A stretch of 64,000 nt of DNA from the NCBI GenBank assembly GCA_963728445.1, contig CAVSJO010000006.1:248001-312000 (forward strand), in the 5' to 3' direction. The notes under the pieces were generated by a model, which was not told where the DNA came from, did not search any database, and saw nothing but the letters and a program-made list of their open reading frames with translations. The DNA is from CAVSJO01 sp963728445 (GTDB lineage Bacteria > Gemmatimonadota > Gemmatimonadetes > Longimicrobiales > RSA9). Numbering within the stretch: the first letter of the stretch is position 1; the number at the start of each line of letters is the position of its first letter. Below are positions 1 to 9,900 of the stretch, in pieces. The translations under genes and the position numbers were made by a program.

Positions 1-459
1 AGCGACGTGTTCGCCGCGCTCCCGGCGATCGTCGGCAAGATGGAGCTCGAGTACGAGGGCGAGCTCGTAGGGGCCGAGTCCATCGCGCGGCAGCTCGTCT
101 CCGATGCGGCCAACGAAACGTTTCTGGCCCGCGGCGGAGAGGACGCCGGAGAGAACGCGGACGACATCGTCGCCTACTTCGAGAGCGGCGGCGTGCTCCA
201 GCTCTCCGATCTGGCGTCCGCCGACGCCCTGCTGGAAGGCTTCCGCACCGTGCCCGGCCTCCTCGACGTGGTCGAAGGAATCGGCCTGGCGCCCGCCGGA
301 TCACCGCGGGCGGCGGCGGCCTCCGAGCTCGTCCTCGAGGCGCTCGTCGCGCAGCGCAGGATCAGCCGTCTGGACGGCGGCGGCTACAGCCGCGCGCGGC
401 GGCCGAAGCCGAAGCAGGGCGGAATGAACATCGGCGGGATGGGACCCTTCGAGGTCTAG
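1..459 (+). CDS. C-terminal part of a MoxR/Mg-chelatase-like AAA+ ATPase (partial)
   Basis: The reading frame is already open at the first base, so the gene begins outside the window; 152 residues of its C-terminus are visible. They form a helical region with no P-loop (that would lie upstream) and a basic tail ending in a Gly/Met-rich stretch. The assignment rests mainly on context: the next plus-strand gene (1609-2895) is a VWA protein, and AAA+ ATPases of the MoxR or magnesium-chelatase type are very often encoded next to VWA partners. Such pairs act as metal-insertion or protein-remodelling chaperones. The gene converges on mutY with a 56-base gap. Another helical protein cannot be excluded from this fragment alone. 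Confidence 0.5.
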   Translation, partial: SDVFAALPAIVGKMELEYEGELVGAESIARQLVSDAANETFLARGGEDAGENADDIVAYFESGGVLQLSDLASADALLEGFRTVPGLLDVVEGIGLAPAGSPRAAAASELVLEALVAQRRISRLDGGGYSRARRPKPKQGGMNIGGMGPFEV

Positions 460-515
460 CCGGCGCATCGGGGTCACGGCCGCCGTCGAGGCTGCCCGAC
501 GCCCCGCGCGGGGTC

Positions 516-1619
516 TCACGACAGGAGCGCCAGCAGCTTCCGCTGCGCTCGCGGCAGCGCGAAGTCGCCGAGCTCGTCCTCGGCGACCCAGGCGTGGCCG
601 CTTTCGGGCGGCGGTGGCGCGGCGGTCAGCCGGAAGCGCCATGGCCGGTAGTGCAGGCGCAGGTGTGAGAAGGTGTGGGACACGGCGGCGGCGGGTCCTT
701 CGGGGTGGAGGGGCTCGCCGGCGGTCAGCCGGCGAGCCAACGCCGCGGCGGCGGCCGCCGCCTCCTCGGAGGCGACGCCCGCTTCGCGCAGCTCCTCGCC
801 CGGCAGCTCCCACATCCGCGCCAGCAGGCCCGTCGCGGGGCGGCGGCGGAGGAGCAAACGGCCGTCGGGCGCCAGGATCACGGCCGTGGCGACGTCCCGT
901 TCCGGAACCGGAGCGGTCTTCCGCGGCGCCGGGCGCTGCTCCTGCGTGCCCGCTGCGCGCGCGGCGCAGTGGCCGGCGACGGGGCAGCGCGCACAGGCAG
1001 GCGACCGGGGCGTGCACACCAGCGAGCCCAGCTCCATGAGCGCCTGGTTGAAGTCGCCGGGCCGCGCCGGATCGACGAGGGCGGCGGCGGCGTCCCGGAG
1101 ATCCGACGCACGGGGACTGGACTCGTCGGCGAGTCGGGCGAGCACGCGCCGCACGTTGCCGTCCACGGCGGGGACCGGAACACCGAACGCGATGCTCGCG
1201 ATCGCGCCGGCCGTGTACTCGCCGACGCCGGGGAGGCGCCGGAGCTCGGCGGGGTCATCGGGAATGCGACCGCCCATCTCCTCGCGCACGACTTTCGCAG
1301 CGCCGTGGAGATTGCGAGCGCGCGAGTAGTAGCCGAGACCTTCCCAGTGACGCAGCACCTCCGCCTCCGGGGCCTCGGCGAGGCGTCGAACGTCCGGAAA
1401 GCGACGCGTCCAGCGTTCGAAGTAGGGAATGACGGTCTCGACGCGGGTCTGCTGGAGCATGATCTCCGAGACCCAGACGCGGTACGGATCGGTGTCCCGG
1501 CGCCACGGCAGGTCACGCCGTCGAGCGTCGAAGAAGGCGAGAAGGCGCGCACGAAAATCGGCGACGTCGCCTTTCGAATCAGGGAAGTTCTTCATCGGGG
1601 AGTCGGGCATGCGCTTCAC
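516..1619 (-). CDS. mutY: A/G-specific adenine DNA glycosylase MutY
   Basis: MutY removes adenine mispaired with 8-oxoguanine in base-excision repair. The 367-residue protein has the whole family architecture. The helix-hairpin-helix is followed by the catalytic-loop motif LPGVGEYTAGAI and then PAVDGNVRRVLARL. The iron-sulfur cysteines have the expected C-x6-C-x2-C-x5-C spacing (CTPRSPACARCPVAGHC). After a basic linker comes a NUDIX-like domain for 8-oxoG recognition (ILAPDGRLLLRRRP onward). MLQQTRVETVIPYFERW is a near-perfect family signature. Start choice is uncertain: GTG at 1619 or ATG codons at 1610 and 1595; none has a clear ribosome site. Starts at 1619 or 1610 overlap the start of the divergent VWA gene. 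Confidence 0.95.
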   Translation of the reverse strand: MKRMPDSPMKNFPDSKGDVADFRARLLAFFDARRRDLPWRRDTDPYRVWVSEIMLQQTRVETVIPYFERWTRRFPDVRRLAEAPEAEVLRHWEGLGYYSRARNLHGAAKVVREEMGGRIPDDPAELRRLPGVGEYTAGAIASIAFGVPVPAVDGNVRRVLARLADESSPRASDLRDAAAALVDPARPGDFNQALMELGSLVCTPRSPACARCPVAGHCAARAAGTQEQRPAPRKTAPVPERDVATAVILAPDGRLLLRRRPATGLLARMWELPGEELREAGVASEEAAAAAAALARRLTAGEPLHPEGPAAAVSHTFSHLRLHYRPWRFRLTAAPPPPESGHAWVAEDELGDFALPRAQRKLLALLS

Positions 1620-2895
1620 GACCTACCGCAAGTACGAGGGCAGCATCCTGGATGCGCTAAACCTCCAGGACCTGCTGGACCGCCTCAGCGACTTCCTGCT
1701 CCAGAGCGGGTTCGCCGGTGGACCCCACTACCATCCGTGGTGGGGATGGTCCGGCGACGACGGCGACCGATCGCTGGACTCCCTGAAGGAGGCGCTCCTG
1801 CGGGCGCTCATCGAGAGCGGTCAGCTCACCGAGGACATGCTAAGGGAGCTGCGCGGCGAGGGCGAGGGGGACGAGGAGGTCCGGCAGAAGATCGCTGACC
1901 TCCTGGACGACCTCGTCCAGAAGCTGGTCGAAGAGGGCTACCTCAACGTGTCCCAGGCGCCGCAGGTGCCCGGCGCGCACGAGGTGATGGAGGGGAGCGG
2001 CCACGTCGACGACGAGGCCGCCGCCGCCCGACAGGTCGAGTTCAGCCTCACCGGCAAGGGCATGGACTTCCTCGGCTATCGCACGCTCCGGAACCTTCTC
2101 GCCGGGCTCGGCCAGTCCTCGTTCGGGAGCCACGAGACGACGCAGCTCGCCACGGGCGTCGAGGCGGAGGCCGCCTCCCGGCCCTACGAGTTCGGCGACA
2201 CCCTCAACCTCGACATCCCCGCGACGCTCACGAACGCCCTCAAGCGCGAGGGGCTCGGCGTGCCGATCGACCTGGACTACGGTGACCTCATGGTCAACCA
2301 GTCGGAGTACAGGAGCTCCTGCGCGACGGTGCTCATGCTGGACGTCTCCCACTCCATGATCCTCTACGGAGAGGACCGCTTCACGCCGGCCAAGAAAGTG
2401 GCCCTCGCCCTCGCCCACCTCGTGCGCACGCAGTACCCGGGCGACACCCTGCGCGTCCTCACCTTCGGTGACCGCGCCGAGGAGATCCCCCTCTCCGGCC
2501 TCGCCCGGGCCCAGGTCGGCCCCTTCCACACCAACACCGCCGAGGGGCTCAAGCTGGCGCAGCGGATCCTGCTCTCCCAGAAGAAGGACATGCGCCAGAT
2601 CATCATGATCACCGACGGCAAGCCGTCGGCAATCACGCTGCCCAGCGGCCAGATCTACAAGAACCCCGCCGGCCTCGACCCGACCGTCCTGAAGGAGACC
2701 TTCCACGAGGTCGCCAAGTGCCGCAAGGCCGGCATCCCCATCAACACGTTCATGCTGGCCCGGGACCCGGCGCTCGTCGGGTTCGTCTCCAAGGTCTGCG
2801 AGATCGCGCGGGGCCGCGCCTACTTCACGACGACCATGACCCTCGGGCAGCACATCATGAGGGACTTCCTGAAGAGGCGGACGCGGAGGGGATGA
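1609..2895 (+). CDS. VWA-domain protein, likely partner of the upstream AAA+ ATPase
   Basis: 428 residues from ATG 1609; an earlier in-frame ATG at 1429 was rejected because the upstream extension is arginine-rich antisense of mutY. The N-terminal half is acidic and helical, with a Trp/His/Gly/Asp-rich segment near residues 39-52. The C-terminal half is a von Willebrand A domain with a MIDAS metal site: LMLDVSHSM (DxSxS), a Thr near NTAEG, and IIMITDGKPS (the conserved TDG). VWA proteins of this kind pair with MoxR/BchI-like ATPases in metal insertion or complex assembly. The substrate cannot be told from sequence. The gene ends directly in a TGAGGC/TTAGGC hexamer repeat that supplies its stop codon. 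Confidence 0.85.
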   Translation: MRFTTYRKYEGSILDALNLQDLLDRLSDFLLQSGFAGGPHYHPWWGWSGDDGDRSLDSLKEALLRALIESGQLTEDMLRELRGEGEGDEEVRQKIADLLDDLVQKLVEEGYLNVSQAPQVPGAHEVMEGSGHVDDEAAAARQVEFSLTGKGMDFLGYRTLRNLLAGLGQSSFGSHETTQLATGVEAEAASRPYEFGDTLNLDIPATLTNALKREGLGVPIDLDYGDLMVNQSEYRSSCATVLMLDVSHSMILYGEDRFTPAKKVALALAHLVRTQYPGDTLRVLTFGDRAEEIPLSGLARAQVGPFHTNTAEGLKLAQRILLSQKKDMRQIIMITDGKPSAITLPSGQIYKNPAGLDPTVLKETFHEVAKCRKAGIPINTFMLARDPALVGFVSKVCEIARGRAYFTTTMTLGQHIMRDFLKRRTRRG

Positions 2896-2970
2896 GGCTT
2901 AGGCTGAGGCTTAGGCTGAGGCTTAGGCTGAGGCTGAGGCTGGGGCTGGGGCTGAGGCTGGGGCTGGGGC
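2893..2970. repeat. Hexanucleotide microsatellite (TGAGGC/TTAGGC/TGGGGC)
   Basis: About 13 copies of a 6-base unit: TGAGGCTTAGGC repeated three times, then TGAGGC and TGGGGC variants. The first copy contains the stop codon of the VWA gene. Translation gives Leu-Arg dipeptides on one strand and Pro-Gln on the other, with no ribosome site, so it is treated as non-coding. Confidence 0.85.
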
Positions 2971-3315
2971 GGCGGGGCCTTGAGCGCCAACGGGGCGGCC
3001 GTGGATCGATCGAAAGGTGGATTTCGGGCACCGCCCGGGACGCGGAATCCAGATTCGTATCGCTGAGCGATCGAAATCTGGATGCCGTCGCCGGGTCCGG
3101 CCGGCGTCCTGCGCATTGAGATCGCCAGGCGCACAAAATCTCGCAGTCGCGGTCCGAGCCAGCTTCGGATCCCACATTGCGATCGGTTACAAGGCCGCTG
3201 CCGCGTGCGCGCCGCCCGCCCCCGCGCGCCGCCCGCCCACCCGCACCTCCTGGCGCGCAGCGAACGCCTGCCCCACTCTCATTGCCTTCCACGGCAACTC
3301 ATCCGGAGGACGAAA
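2896..3315. other. 420-base intergenic region
   Basis: Holds the microsatellite at its left end, then an imperfect 18-base inverted repeat (3047-3083). A related block CGATCGAAA-nn-TGGAT occurs at about 3006-3021 and again inside the right arm. I see no gene here; a possible upstream extension of the next gene lacks a signal peptide and is compositionally unlike coding DNA. No convincing promoter was identified. Confidence 0.6.
3047..3083. repeat. Imperfect inverted repeat, 18-base arms, 1-base centre
   Basis: Left arm 3047-3064 (ATCCAGATTCGTATCGCT) pairs with right arm 3066-3083 (AGCGATCGAAATCTGGAT), with mismatches only in the middle of the arms. No T-run follows, so a classical terminator is unlikely. 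It could be an operator or an extragenic palindromic element; the latter is suggested by a second partial copy about 45 bases to the left. Confidence 0.6.
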
Positions 3316-6300
3316 GTGACCGGTTCCACCACCGTGTGGCCGCGGCGTGCCGCGGCGATGGTCTGCCTTCTCGCCCTCGGCGCCCCGCCGGGGCCGGCGT
3401 CAGCGCAGAGTCCGGCGCCCGTCCGGCCGCCCGCGGCGCCCGCCCGCCCGCCCGCGACGCCCGCCCGCCCGGCCGTGGCGTCCGCCCGCCCGGCCGCGGC
3501 GCCCGTCCACCCCCCTGCAGCGCCGGTCGTCGCCCTCGACTCGACCACGTGGCAGGGGCTGCACTGGCGCTCCATCGGGCCGTACCGCGGCGGGCGCACC
3601 GTGGCCTCGGCGGGCGTGGTCGGCCACCCGCGCACCTTCTACATGGGGGCGACCGGCGGCGGGGTGTGGAAAACCGTGGATGGCGGGAACACCTGGAGGA
3701 ACGTCTCCGACGGCTTCTTCAACACGGGGTCCGTGGGCGCCATCGCCGTCTCCGAGTCGGACCCGAACGTGGTGTACGTGGGGATGGGTGAGCACCCGGT
3801 GCGTGGGGTCACGACGTCCCACGGCGACGGGGTCTACCGCTCCACGGACGCCGGGAAGACGTGGACGCACCTGGGTCTCGACGCGACGCGCCACATCTCG
3901 CGGATCCGGATCGACCCGCGGGACCCGGACGTCGCCTGGATCGCCGCCCAGGGGCCCGTCTACATGGACAGCCAGGACCGGGGCGTCTTCAAGACGACCG
4001 ATGGGGGCAGGACGTGGCGCAAGGTCCTGTACGTCGACGAAAGCACCGGCCCGAGCGACCTGTCCCTCGACATGAACAACCCGCGCGTGCTCTACGCGGC
4101 CATGTGGGACCACCGCCGCACGCCGTGGGCGGTCCGCAGCGGAGGGCCGGGCAGCGGGCTGTGGAAGTCCACGGACGGGGGTGAGACCTGGAAGAAGCTC
4201 TCGAAGGGGCTGCCGGACGCGATGGGGAAGGTGGCCGTCGACGTGAGCCGCGCCGACCCCGAACGCGTGTACGCCATGATCGAGGCCGACAGCGGCGGCC
4301 TGTACCGGTCGGACGACGCGGGCCAGAGCTGGCGTCGCCTCAACGGCAACCGCGACCTCGTCGCCCGCGCCTGGTACTACATCAAGGTCTTCGCCGACCC
4401 CCAGGACGCCGACGGCGTCTACGTTCTCGACGCGTCCCCGTACCACTCCACCGACGGCGGCGTCACGATGCAGACCGTGCGCATTCCCCACGGAGACACG
4501 CACGACCTGTGGATCTCGCCGTCCGACTCGCGGGTGCTCGAGCTGACCGACGACGGCGGCGCGACCATCAGCTACGACCGCGGAAAGACGTGGTCCACGC
4601 AGAACAACCAGCCTACGGCGCAGTTCTACCGCGTCAGCGTCGACGACCGCTTCCCCTACTGGGTATACGGAGGGCAGCAGGACAATTCGTCCGTCATGAT
4701 CGCGAGCCGCACCATGGGCTCCGGGATCGGCTGGAAGGACTGGGATCCGGGACCCGGCTGCGAGAGCGCGTACCTGGCCTTCGATCCGAAGGACCCCCGC
4801 TACGTGTACGGCGGCTGCTATCAGGGCATCATCGAGGAGCTCGACACGCAGACCGGCCTCACGAGAGGCGTCCAGGCGGCGCCGTACCTCGGCCTGGCCA
4901 GCATCCCGAAGGACGTGGAGTACCGCTTCAACTGGAACGCGCCGATCATCGTCTCGCACCACGACCCGCGGGTGATCTACCACGGCGCGAACGTGCTCCT
5001 GAAGTCCACGGATCGGGGACACACCTGGAAGGCGATCAGCCCCGACCTGACCCGCAACGACACGACGAAGCAGGGGCCGGGCGGCTTCCCCTACACCAAC
5101 GAGGGCGCCGGCGGCGAGGTCTACAACACGATTTTCGCGCTGGCGGAGTCCCCCCGCGACGCGGGGGTGATCTGGGTAGGTAGCGACGACGGCCTCGTAC
5201 ACGTAACCCGTGACGGCGGCTCCACGTGGGCCGACGTGACCCCGCAGGGCCTCGGCGAGGCGCAGATCAACGCCATCGATGTCTCGCCCCACACGGCGGG
5301 GAAGGCGTACGTCGTGGCCACGAAATACAAGTTCGGCGACTTCCGGTCGTACGTGTACCGGACAACCGACTGGGGTGCGTCCTGGACCTCCCTCGGCGCA
5401 GCGTTCCCCGTCGGCTCCTGGGCGCGGGTCCTCCGCGAGGACCCCTCCCGGCCGGGTCTGCTCTACGCGGGGACCGAGCTCGGGTTCTACCTGTCCTTCG
5501 ACGACGGAGCCTCCTGGCAGCGGGCCCGGTCGAACCTGCCCGTCGTCCCGATCACCGACCTCGTCGTCCATGACGGCGACGTCGTCGCCGCCACCCAGGG
5601 GCGCGGGTTCTGGATCCTCGACGACGTCTCGCCCCTCCGCCAGCTCGCCGCGGGCAAGGCGACCGCAGCCCCCGCGCTGTTCGAGCCCGGCAAAGCCATC
5701 CGGACCGGCGGCTTTCCGGGCCGGAACCCTGACGAAGGCGCGAATCCGCCCGCCGGCGCCGTCGTCTACTACGCGCTGCCGGCGAACGTCGACGGGCCGG
5801 TGACGCTGGACGTGCTGGACGCGTCCGGCGCCGTCCTGCGTCACTACTCGACCGCCGCTCCCGACACCGTGAAGATGCTGAGCGGCAGCGCTGCCCCGGA
5901 GCGCCTCCCCGCTCGCGCGGGCCTGAATCGGTTCGTCTGGGACCTCCGGCCCGAGCCCCTCACGCCGGTGCCGGACGTCTTCATCAACGGCGACCTGTCG
6001 GCCGGGCGCGTCGCTCCGGGCGAGTACGGGCTCCGTCTCGCCGCTGTCGGTGACACCAGCCGCGCCCGCCTGACCGTCGCCCCCGACCCGCGCATCCAGG
6101 CGTCGCCGGCCGACTACGCAGCGCAGCAGCAGGTGCTGCGAGCCGTGGGCGACGACGTGGACGCCATGCACGGGGCGTGGATCCGCGCCGATCACGTCCG
6201 CAAGCAGCTCGAGACCCTCGCCGGCGCCCTGAAGGACCGCGCGGACCACCCGGAGCTGGCCGACTCCGCACAGTCCCTCGCCCGCCGCATCGCCGACTGG

Positions 6301-6576
6301 CAGTCGACCATCATCCAGTCGAAGCAGAAGACCTTCCAGGACGTCATCAACTTCAGGAACGGCCTCGACGCCCAGTACCTGTACCTGAAGGACCAGGTCG
6401 ATGCCGTCGAGCCCGCCCCCACCGAAGGCGTCCGCCAGCGACTGCAGGAGCTGCAGTCGGAATGGCAGCGCCGTGCCGCCACCCTGCAGGATCTGCTCGG
6501 GACGGAGGTGCCCGCCCTGAACGCCCGGATCCGGGACGCGGGCGTGGGTCCCGTCATCGTGCCGAAGGGCGGTTGA
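3316..6576 (+). CDS. Secreted BNR/Asp-box (VPS10/sortilin-like) beta-propeller protein, copy 1
   Basis: 1086 residues from GTG 3316, chosen for GGAGG six bases upstream and an N-terminal signal peptide (hydrophobic AAAMVCLLALG, then cleavage near ASA-Q). A Pro/Ala linker of about 40 residues (PARPPATPARP-like) follows. The body is a propeller with about ten Asp-boxes, S/T-x-D-x-G-x-T/S-W, e.g. KTVDGGNTWR, RSTDAGKTWT, KSTDRGHTWK. A C-terminal beta domain and a helical tail (about 930-1080) finish the protein. Homologues are annotated as sortilin-like or glycosyl-hydrolase-like exoproteins; their substrate is not established. It lies 386 bases upstream of susC. Copies at 12581 and 15405 are paralogues. 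Confidence 0.85.
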   Translation: MTGSTTVWPRRAAAMVCLLALGAPPGPASAQSPAPVRPPAAPARPPATPARPAVASARPAAAPVHPPAAPVVALDSTTWQGLHWRSIGPYRGGRTVASAGVVGHPRTFYMGATGGGVWKTVDGGNTWRNVSDGFFNTGSVGAIAVSESDPNVVYVGMGEHPVRGVTTSHGDGVYRSTDAGKTWTHLGLDATRHISRIRIDPRDPDVAWIAAQGPVYMDSQDRGVFKTTDGGRTWRKVLYVDESTGPSDLSLDMNNPRVLYAAMWDHRRTPWAVRSGGPGSGLWKSTDGGETWKKLSKGLPDAMGKVAVDVSRADPERVYAMIEADSGGLYRSDDAGQSWRRLNGNRDLVARAWYYIKVFADPQDADGVYVLDASPYHSTDGGVTMQTVRIPHGDTHDLWISPSDSRVLELTDDGGATISYDRGKTWSTQNNQPTAQFYRVSVDDRFPYWVYGGQQDNSSVMIASRTMGSGIGWKDWDPGPGCESAYLAFDPKDPRYVYGGCYQGIIEELDTQTGLTRGVQAAPYLGLASIPKDVEYRFNWNAPIIVSHHDPRVIYHGANVLLKSTDRGHTWKAISPDLTRNDTTKQGPGGFPYTNEGAGGEVYNTIFALAESPRDAGVIWVGSDDGLVHVTRDGGSTWADVTPQGLGEAQINAIDVSPHTAGKAYVVATKYKFGDFRSYVYRTTDWGASWTSLGAAFPVGSWARVLREDPSRPGLLYAGTELGFYLSFDDGASWQRARSNLPVVPITDLVVHDGDVVAATQGRGFWILDDVSPLRQLAAGKATAAPALFEPGKAIRTGGFPGRNPDEGANPPAGAVVYYALPANVDGPVTLDVLDASGAVLRHYSTAAPDTVKMLSGSAAPERLPARAGLNRFVWDLRPEPLTPVPDVFINGDLSAGRVAPGEYGLRLAAVGDTSRARLTVAPDPRIQASPADYAAQQQVLRAVGDDVDAMHGAWIRADHVRKQLETLAGALKDRADHPELADSAQSLARRIADWQSTIIQSKQKTFQDVINFRNGLDAQYLYLKDQVDAVEPAPTEGVRQRLQELQSEWQRRAATLQDLLGTEVPALNARIRDAGVGPVIVPKGG

Positions 6577-6606
6577 TCCGGCACAGCGCCCCGCTGCGCA
6601 CCTCGT

Positions 6607-6644
6607 CGAATCGTCCCGGGCCGTCTCGGCGCCGGGGCGATTCG
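6607..6644. terminator. Hairpin after BNR copy 1 (terminator-like, no T-run)
   Basis: CGAATCGTCCCGG (6607-6619) pairs with CCGGGGCGATTCG (6632-6644), a 13-base stem with one wobble and a 12-base loop. No T-tract follows, so it may stabilise the 3' end or act together with a protein factor. Confidence 0.4.
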
Positions 6645-6851
6645 CCAGGCGTTCGAAGACGAATGCGGCTCTTGACCACGCGGCCGCCACGGCCCATTCT
6701 GCGTCACGCATCTGCAGCCCCGTTTGAGCCGCCGTGTCACATCCCGGCGACCTCACGCGTTCACAAACGTCGCACCCGGGGAGGCCGGGTCGGCGTCAAC
6801 CTTCCATCAAGCCGCTGTCAACAGGATCCGTCCGCTGGGACGGACCGCGCA

Positions 6852-6860
6852 TGATATAGA
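6852..6860 (+). promoter_or_regulatory. Candidate extended -10 promoter element for susCD
   Basis: TGATATAGA fits TG-n-TATAAT with two mismatches. No recognisable -35 lies 17 bases upstream, as is common for extended -10 promoters, but the match could be chance. Confidence 0.25.
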
Positions 6861-6962
6861 CGGTTTTCAACGAGCCGCCGACGGGACGTCGGCGGTCGCA
6901 TCACGGTCGTATGACACGGCCGTATTCCACACCAACGGGACTCCCCCCGGAGGAGGCGTCGT

Positions 6963-9900
6963 ATGCGATTGAGCCCTCGCATCCCTCGCACCCTGTCCTG
7001 GTCCGTCCTGGTTGCCCTGATCGCCGCCGCACCCGCGGTGGCCCAGAGCGCCGGGACCGTCACAGGCACGGTCAGCGAGAAGAGCTCGGGCCGCCCGCTG
7101 TCGGGCGTGCAGGTGTTCATCCCCGGCACTTCCGCCGGAGCGATCAGCAACGAGACAGGCAAGTACCTGCTCCTGAACGTGCCGGCCGGGCAGCGCACGG
7201 TGCGGGCCCAGATCATCGGGTACGCCACGGTCTCCCAGCAGGTCACGGTCACGGCCGGACAGACCACGACGGCGAACTTCTCGCTCGAGCAGTCGGTGAT
7301 CTCCCTGGACCAGGTCGTGGTCACGGGCGCCGGCGCGGCCACCGAGAAGAAGAAGCTCGGCAACACGATCGCCACCCTCGACGCGACGAAGCTGCAGGAC
7401 GCTCCGGTCGTGAACGTCTCGGAGATGCTCCAGGGACGTGAGCCGGGTGTGGTCGGGGCGCCGGGCTCTGGCATGGCCGGCGAGGGCTCGCAGATCCGCA
7501 TCCGCGGCAGCGCGTCCCTGTCCCAGTCGAATGAGCCCATCGTGTACGTGGATGGCGTCCGCGTCGACAACAGCGGCGGCGATCTGACGTACGCCGGGCC
7601 TTCCCGCCTGGACGACATCGATCCGGAGTCCATCGATCACATCGAGATCCTGAAGGGCGCGGCGGCCGCCACGCTGTACGGCACCGAGGCGTCCAACGGC
7701 GTGATCCAGATATTCACGAAGCACGGATCGCAGGGCAGCACGCGATGGACGTTCCAGACGGAGCAGGCGGCGGACCTCATGCCCGACCGCTACCACCACA
7801 ACTCCGGCTTCGCCCGTACGGCGGCCCAGGCCGCCAACATCAGTCAGATCTGGGGCGTCAACGTGCAGCCGTACGAGGTCTTCTCCGTCCCGATCGAGAA
7901 GGACATGTACGCCAGCACGGGATACGGGAGCACGTACTCCCTCTCCGCGTCCGGCGGGACGGACAACGTCACGTACTTCGTGTCCGGGCGCTACGCCCGC
8001 GAGGACGGTCCGTGGGGCAGCAACAAGTTCGACGTCGGCCCGTCAAACGACCTCAACAGCCACAAGCAGGGGGTGGCGAACCTGACGTTCACCGCCTCGG
8101 ACAAGCTCCGCCTGCGGGTTTCCTCGCAGTACGCGGAGGCCAACAGCGAGGTGCCGGGCAACGGAAATGACATCCTGTCGCCCGCGACGCTCGCCATGTT
8201 CGCCAAGCCGGAGAACGCGAACTGCGGCGCCTCGTCAGTCGCCGGCTACGGCCGCTGCTCCGGCGCCGGCAACCCGCTGGGCGCGCCGGCCTTCGCCACG
8301 ATCCGCGAGGCCACCTACATCCGCTACTACAACCAGGCGTCGCACTACAACGGCAGCATCGGTGCGAACTACCAGCTGCTGCCGTCGGTCGGCCTCGAGA
8401 GCACGTTCGGCGTCGACTACGTCAACGAGCGCAACACGAACAAGTACCCCTTCGGCTACGTGCTGGACGACGTGTCCGGCTACTACCCGAGCGGCTACAA
8501 GTACTTCAGCACCGACGAGCGGCGGAACATCTCCCTCGACGCGAAGGGCAACTGGATCAACAACTTCACGCCGGACGTGAGCTCGACGATGGTGGTCGGC
8601 GTCCAGGGCTACGTCACCCGCACGCACTTCGGCTCGGAGCAGGGTTACGACTTCCCGGGCCCTGGCCTGGACGTGGCCAGCGCGGGAACGCAGTCCTCCT
8701 ACGACATCGGCGAGTCGCTCACGGACATCGTCAACCTGGGCGTGTTCGGCCAGGAGCAGATCGGCTGGAAGGACTGGGCCTTCTTCACGGCGGGCGTGCG
8801 CTACGACAAGAACAGCGCGTTCGGCCAGAACACGGCCGGGGCCGTCTACCCGAAGGCCAGCGTGTCCATCGTCCCGACCGACGCCGGCTGGAACATTCCC
8901 GGCATCAACACGCTGCGCCTGCGCGCGGCCGTCGGGCAGTCCGGCCTCCAGCCGGGCGCGTTCGACAAGTTCACGACGTTCTCGCCGGTCTCGGCGCCGG
9001 ACGGCTCCGGTCTCGCCCCGGACAACCTGGGCAACCCGGACCTGAAGCCCGAGGTCTCGACCGAGTGGGAGGGTGGCGGTGAGATCGGCTTCCTCAACAA
9101 CCGCGCCTCGCTCGAGTTGACGTACTGGAATCGTACGGTGCAGGACGCGCTCGTGAAGAAGCAGTACCAGCCGACCGGCGGCTTCACGAGCACGCAGCTG
9201 ACGAACCTGGGACAGCTCAAGGCGCACGGCTGGGAGGTGGGGCTGCGCAGCTCGCTCTACAACTCGGCGTCCACTCAGATCAGCCTGTTCGCGAACGCCG
9301 CGTACCTGCACGAGATCGTGTCCGACATGGGCGGCGCCGCGCCGATCAAGGTGGGCGGCAGCTACCCGCGCTACCGCAACTACATCAAGGAAGGATACGC
9401 CCCGGGCGCCATGTTCGGCGCCGCGCTGCCGATGCCGTGCTCGAGCAGTCCGGCCGGCGCGAACGTCTGTCTCGGCGCCGGTCAGGTTCCGTTCGACACG
9501 AACGGTGACGGCGTTCCCGACACGGAGGACCAGCTGAAGGCCTATCTGGCGAATCCGGACAAGAACTCCAGCGGCGGCATCCTGGGCTTCGATGACGCCA
9601 AGCTCCAGCCGATGATGCTCGCGGTCGCCTGCCCCGAGGGGCAGACGGTCGGCTGCGGAGGCGTGCTCGACAACTACCTCGGCAAGCCCTCGCCGGACTG
9701 GACCGGATCCTTCGGTGGCGACATCACGTTCCTGAAGAACCTGACCTTCTCGACACTCTTCGAATGGAAGGCGGGCAACTTCGGCGTGACGAACCTCACG
9801 GACGCGTTCCGCAAGGCGAACGGCGGCATCGGCCGCAACACGCCCGAGGCCGCGGCCGCAGAGGCCGAGATGTTGAACCCGAGCAGCACGCCCGAGCAGC

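Larger units (their letters stand above)
6577..6962. other. 386-base intergenic region before susC
   Basis: No gene seen. It contains a terminator-like hairpin just after the BNR gene (6607-6644) and an extended -10-like element TG-A-TATAGA at 6852-6860 without a good -35 box. That element lies about 100 bases before the susC start and could be its promoter. Confidence 0.4.

Noticed and set aside
2896..3119. Leu-Arg repeat protein encoded by the microsatellite
   Set aside because: No ribosome site, continues into non-coding sequence, and only reflects the hexamer.
3082..3315. Longer N-terminus for BNR copy 1
   Set aside because: The extension is Arg/Pro-rich, would bury the signal peptide, and the GTG at 3316 has an ideal GGAGG site.
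3400..6756. A 1118-residue open frame on the minus strand opposite BNR copy 1
   Set aside because: It is the antisense of a clear gene in GC-rich DNA, with Arg/Gly/Val/His-rich composition, no domain motif and no ribosome site.
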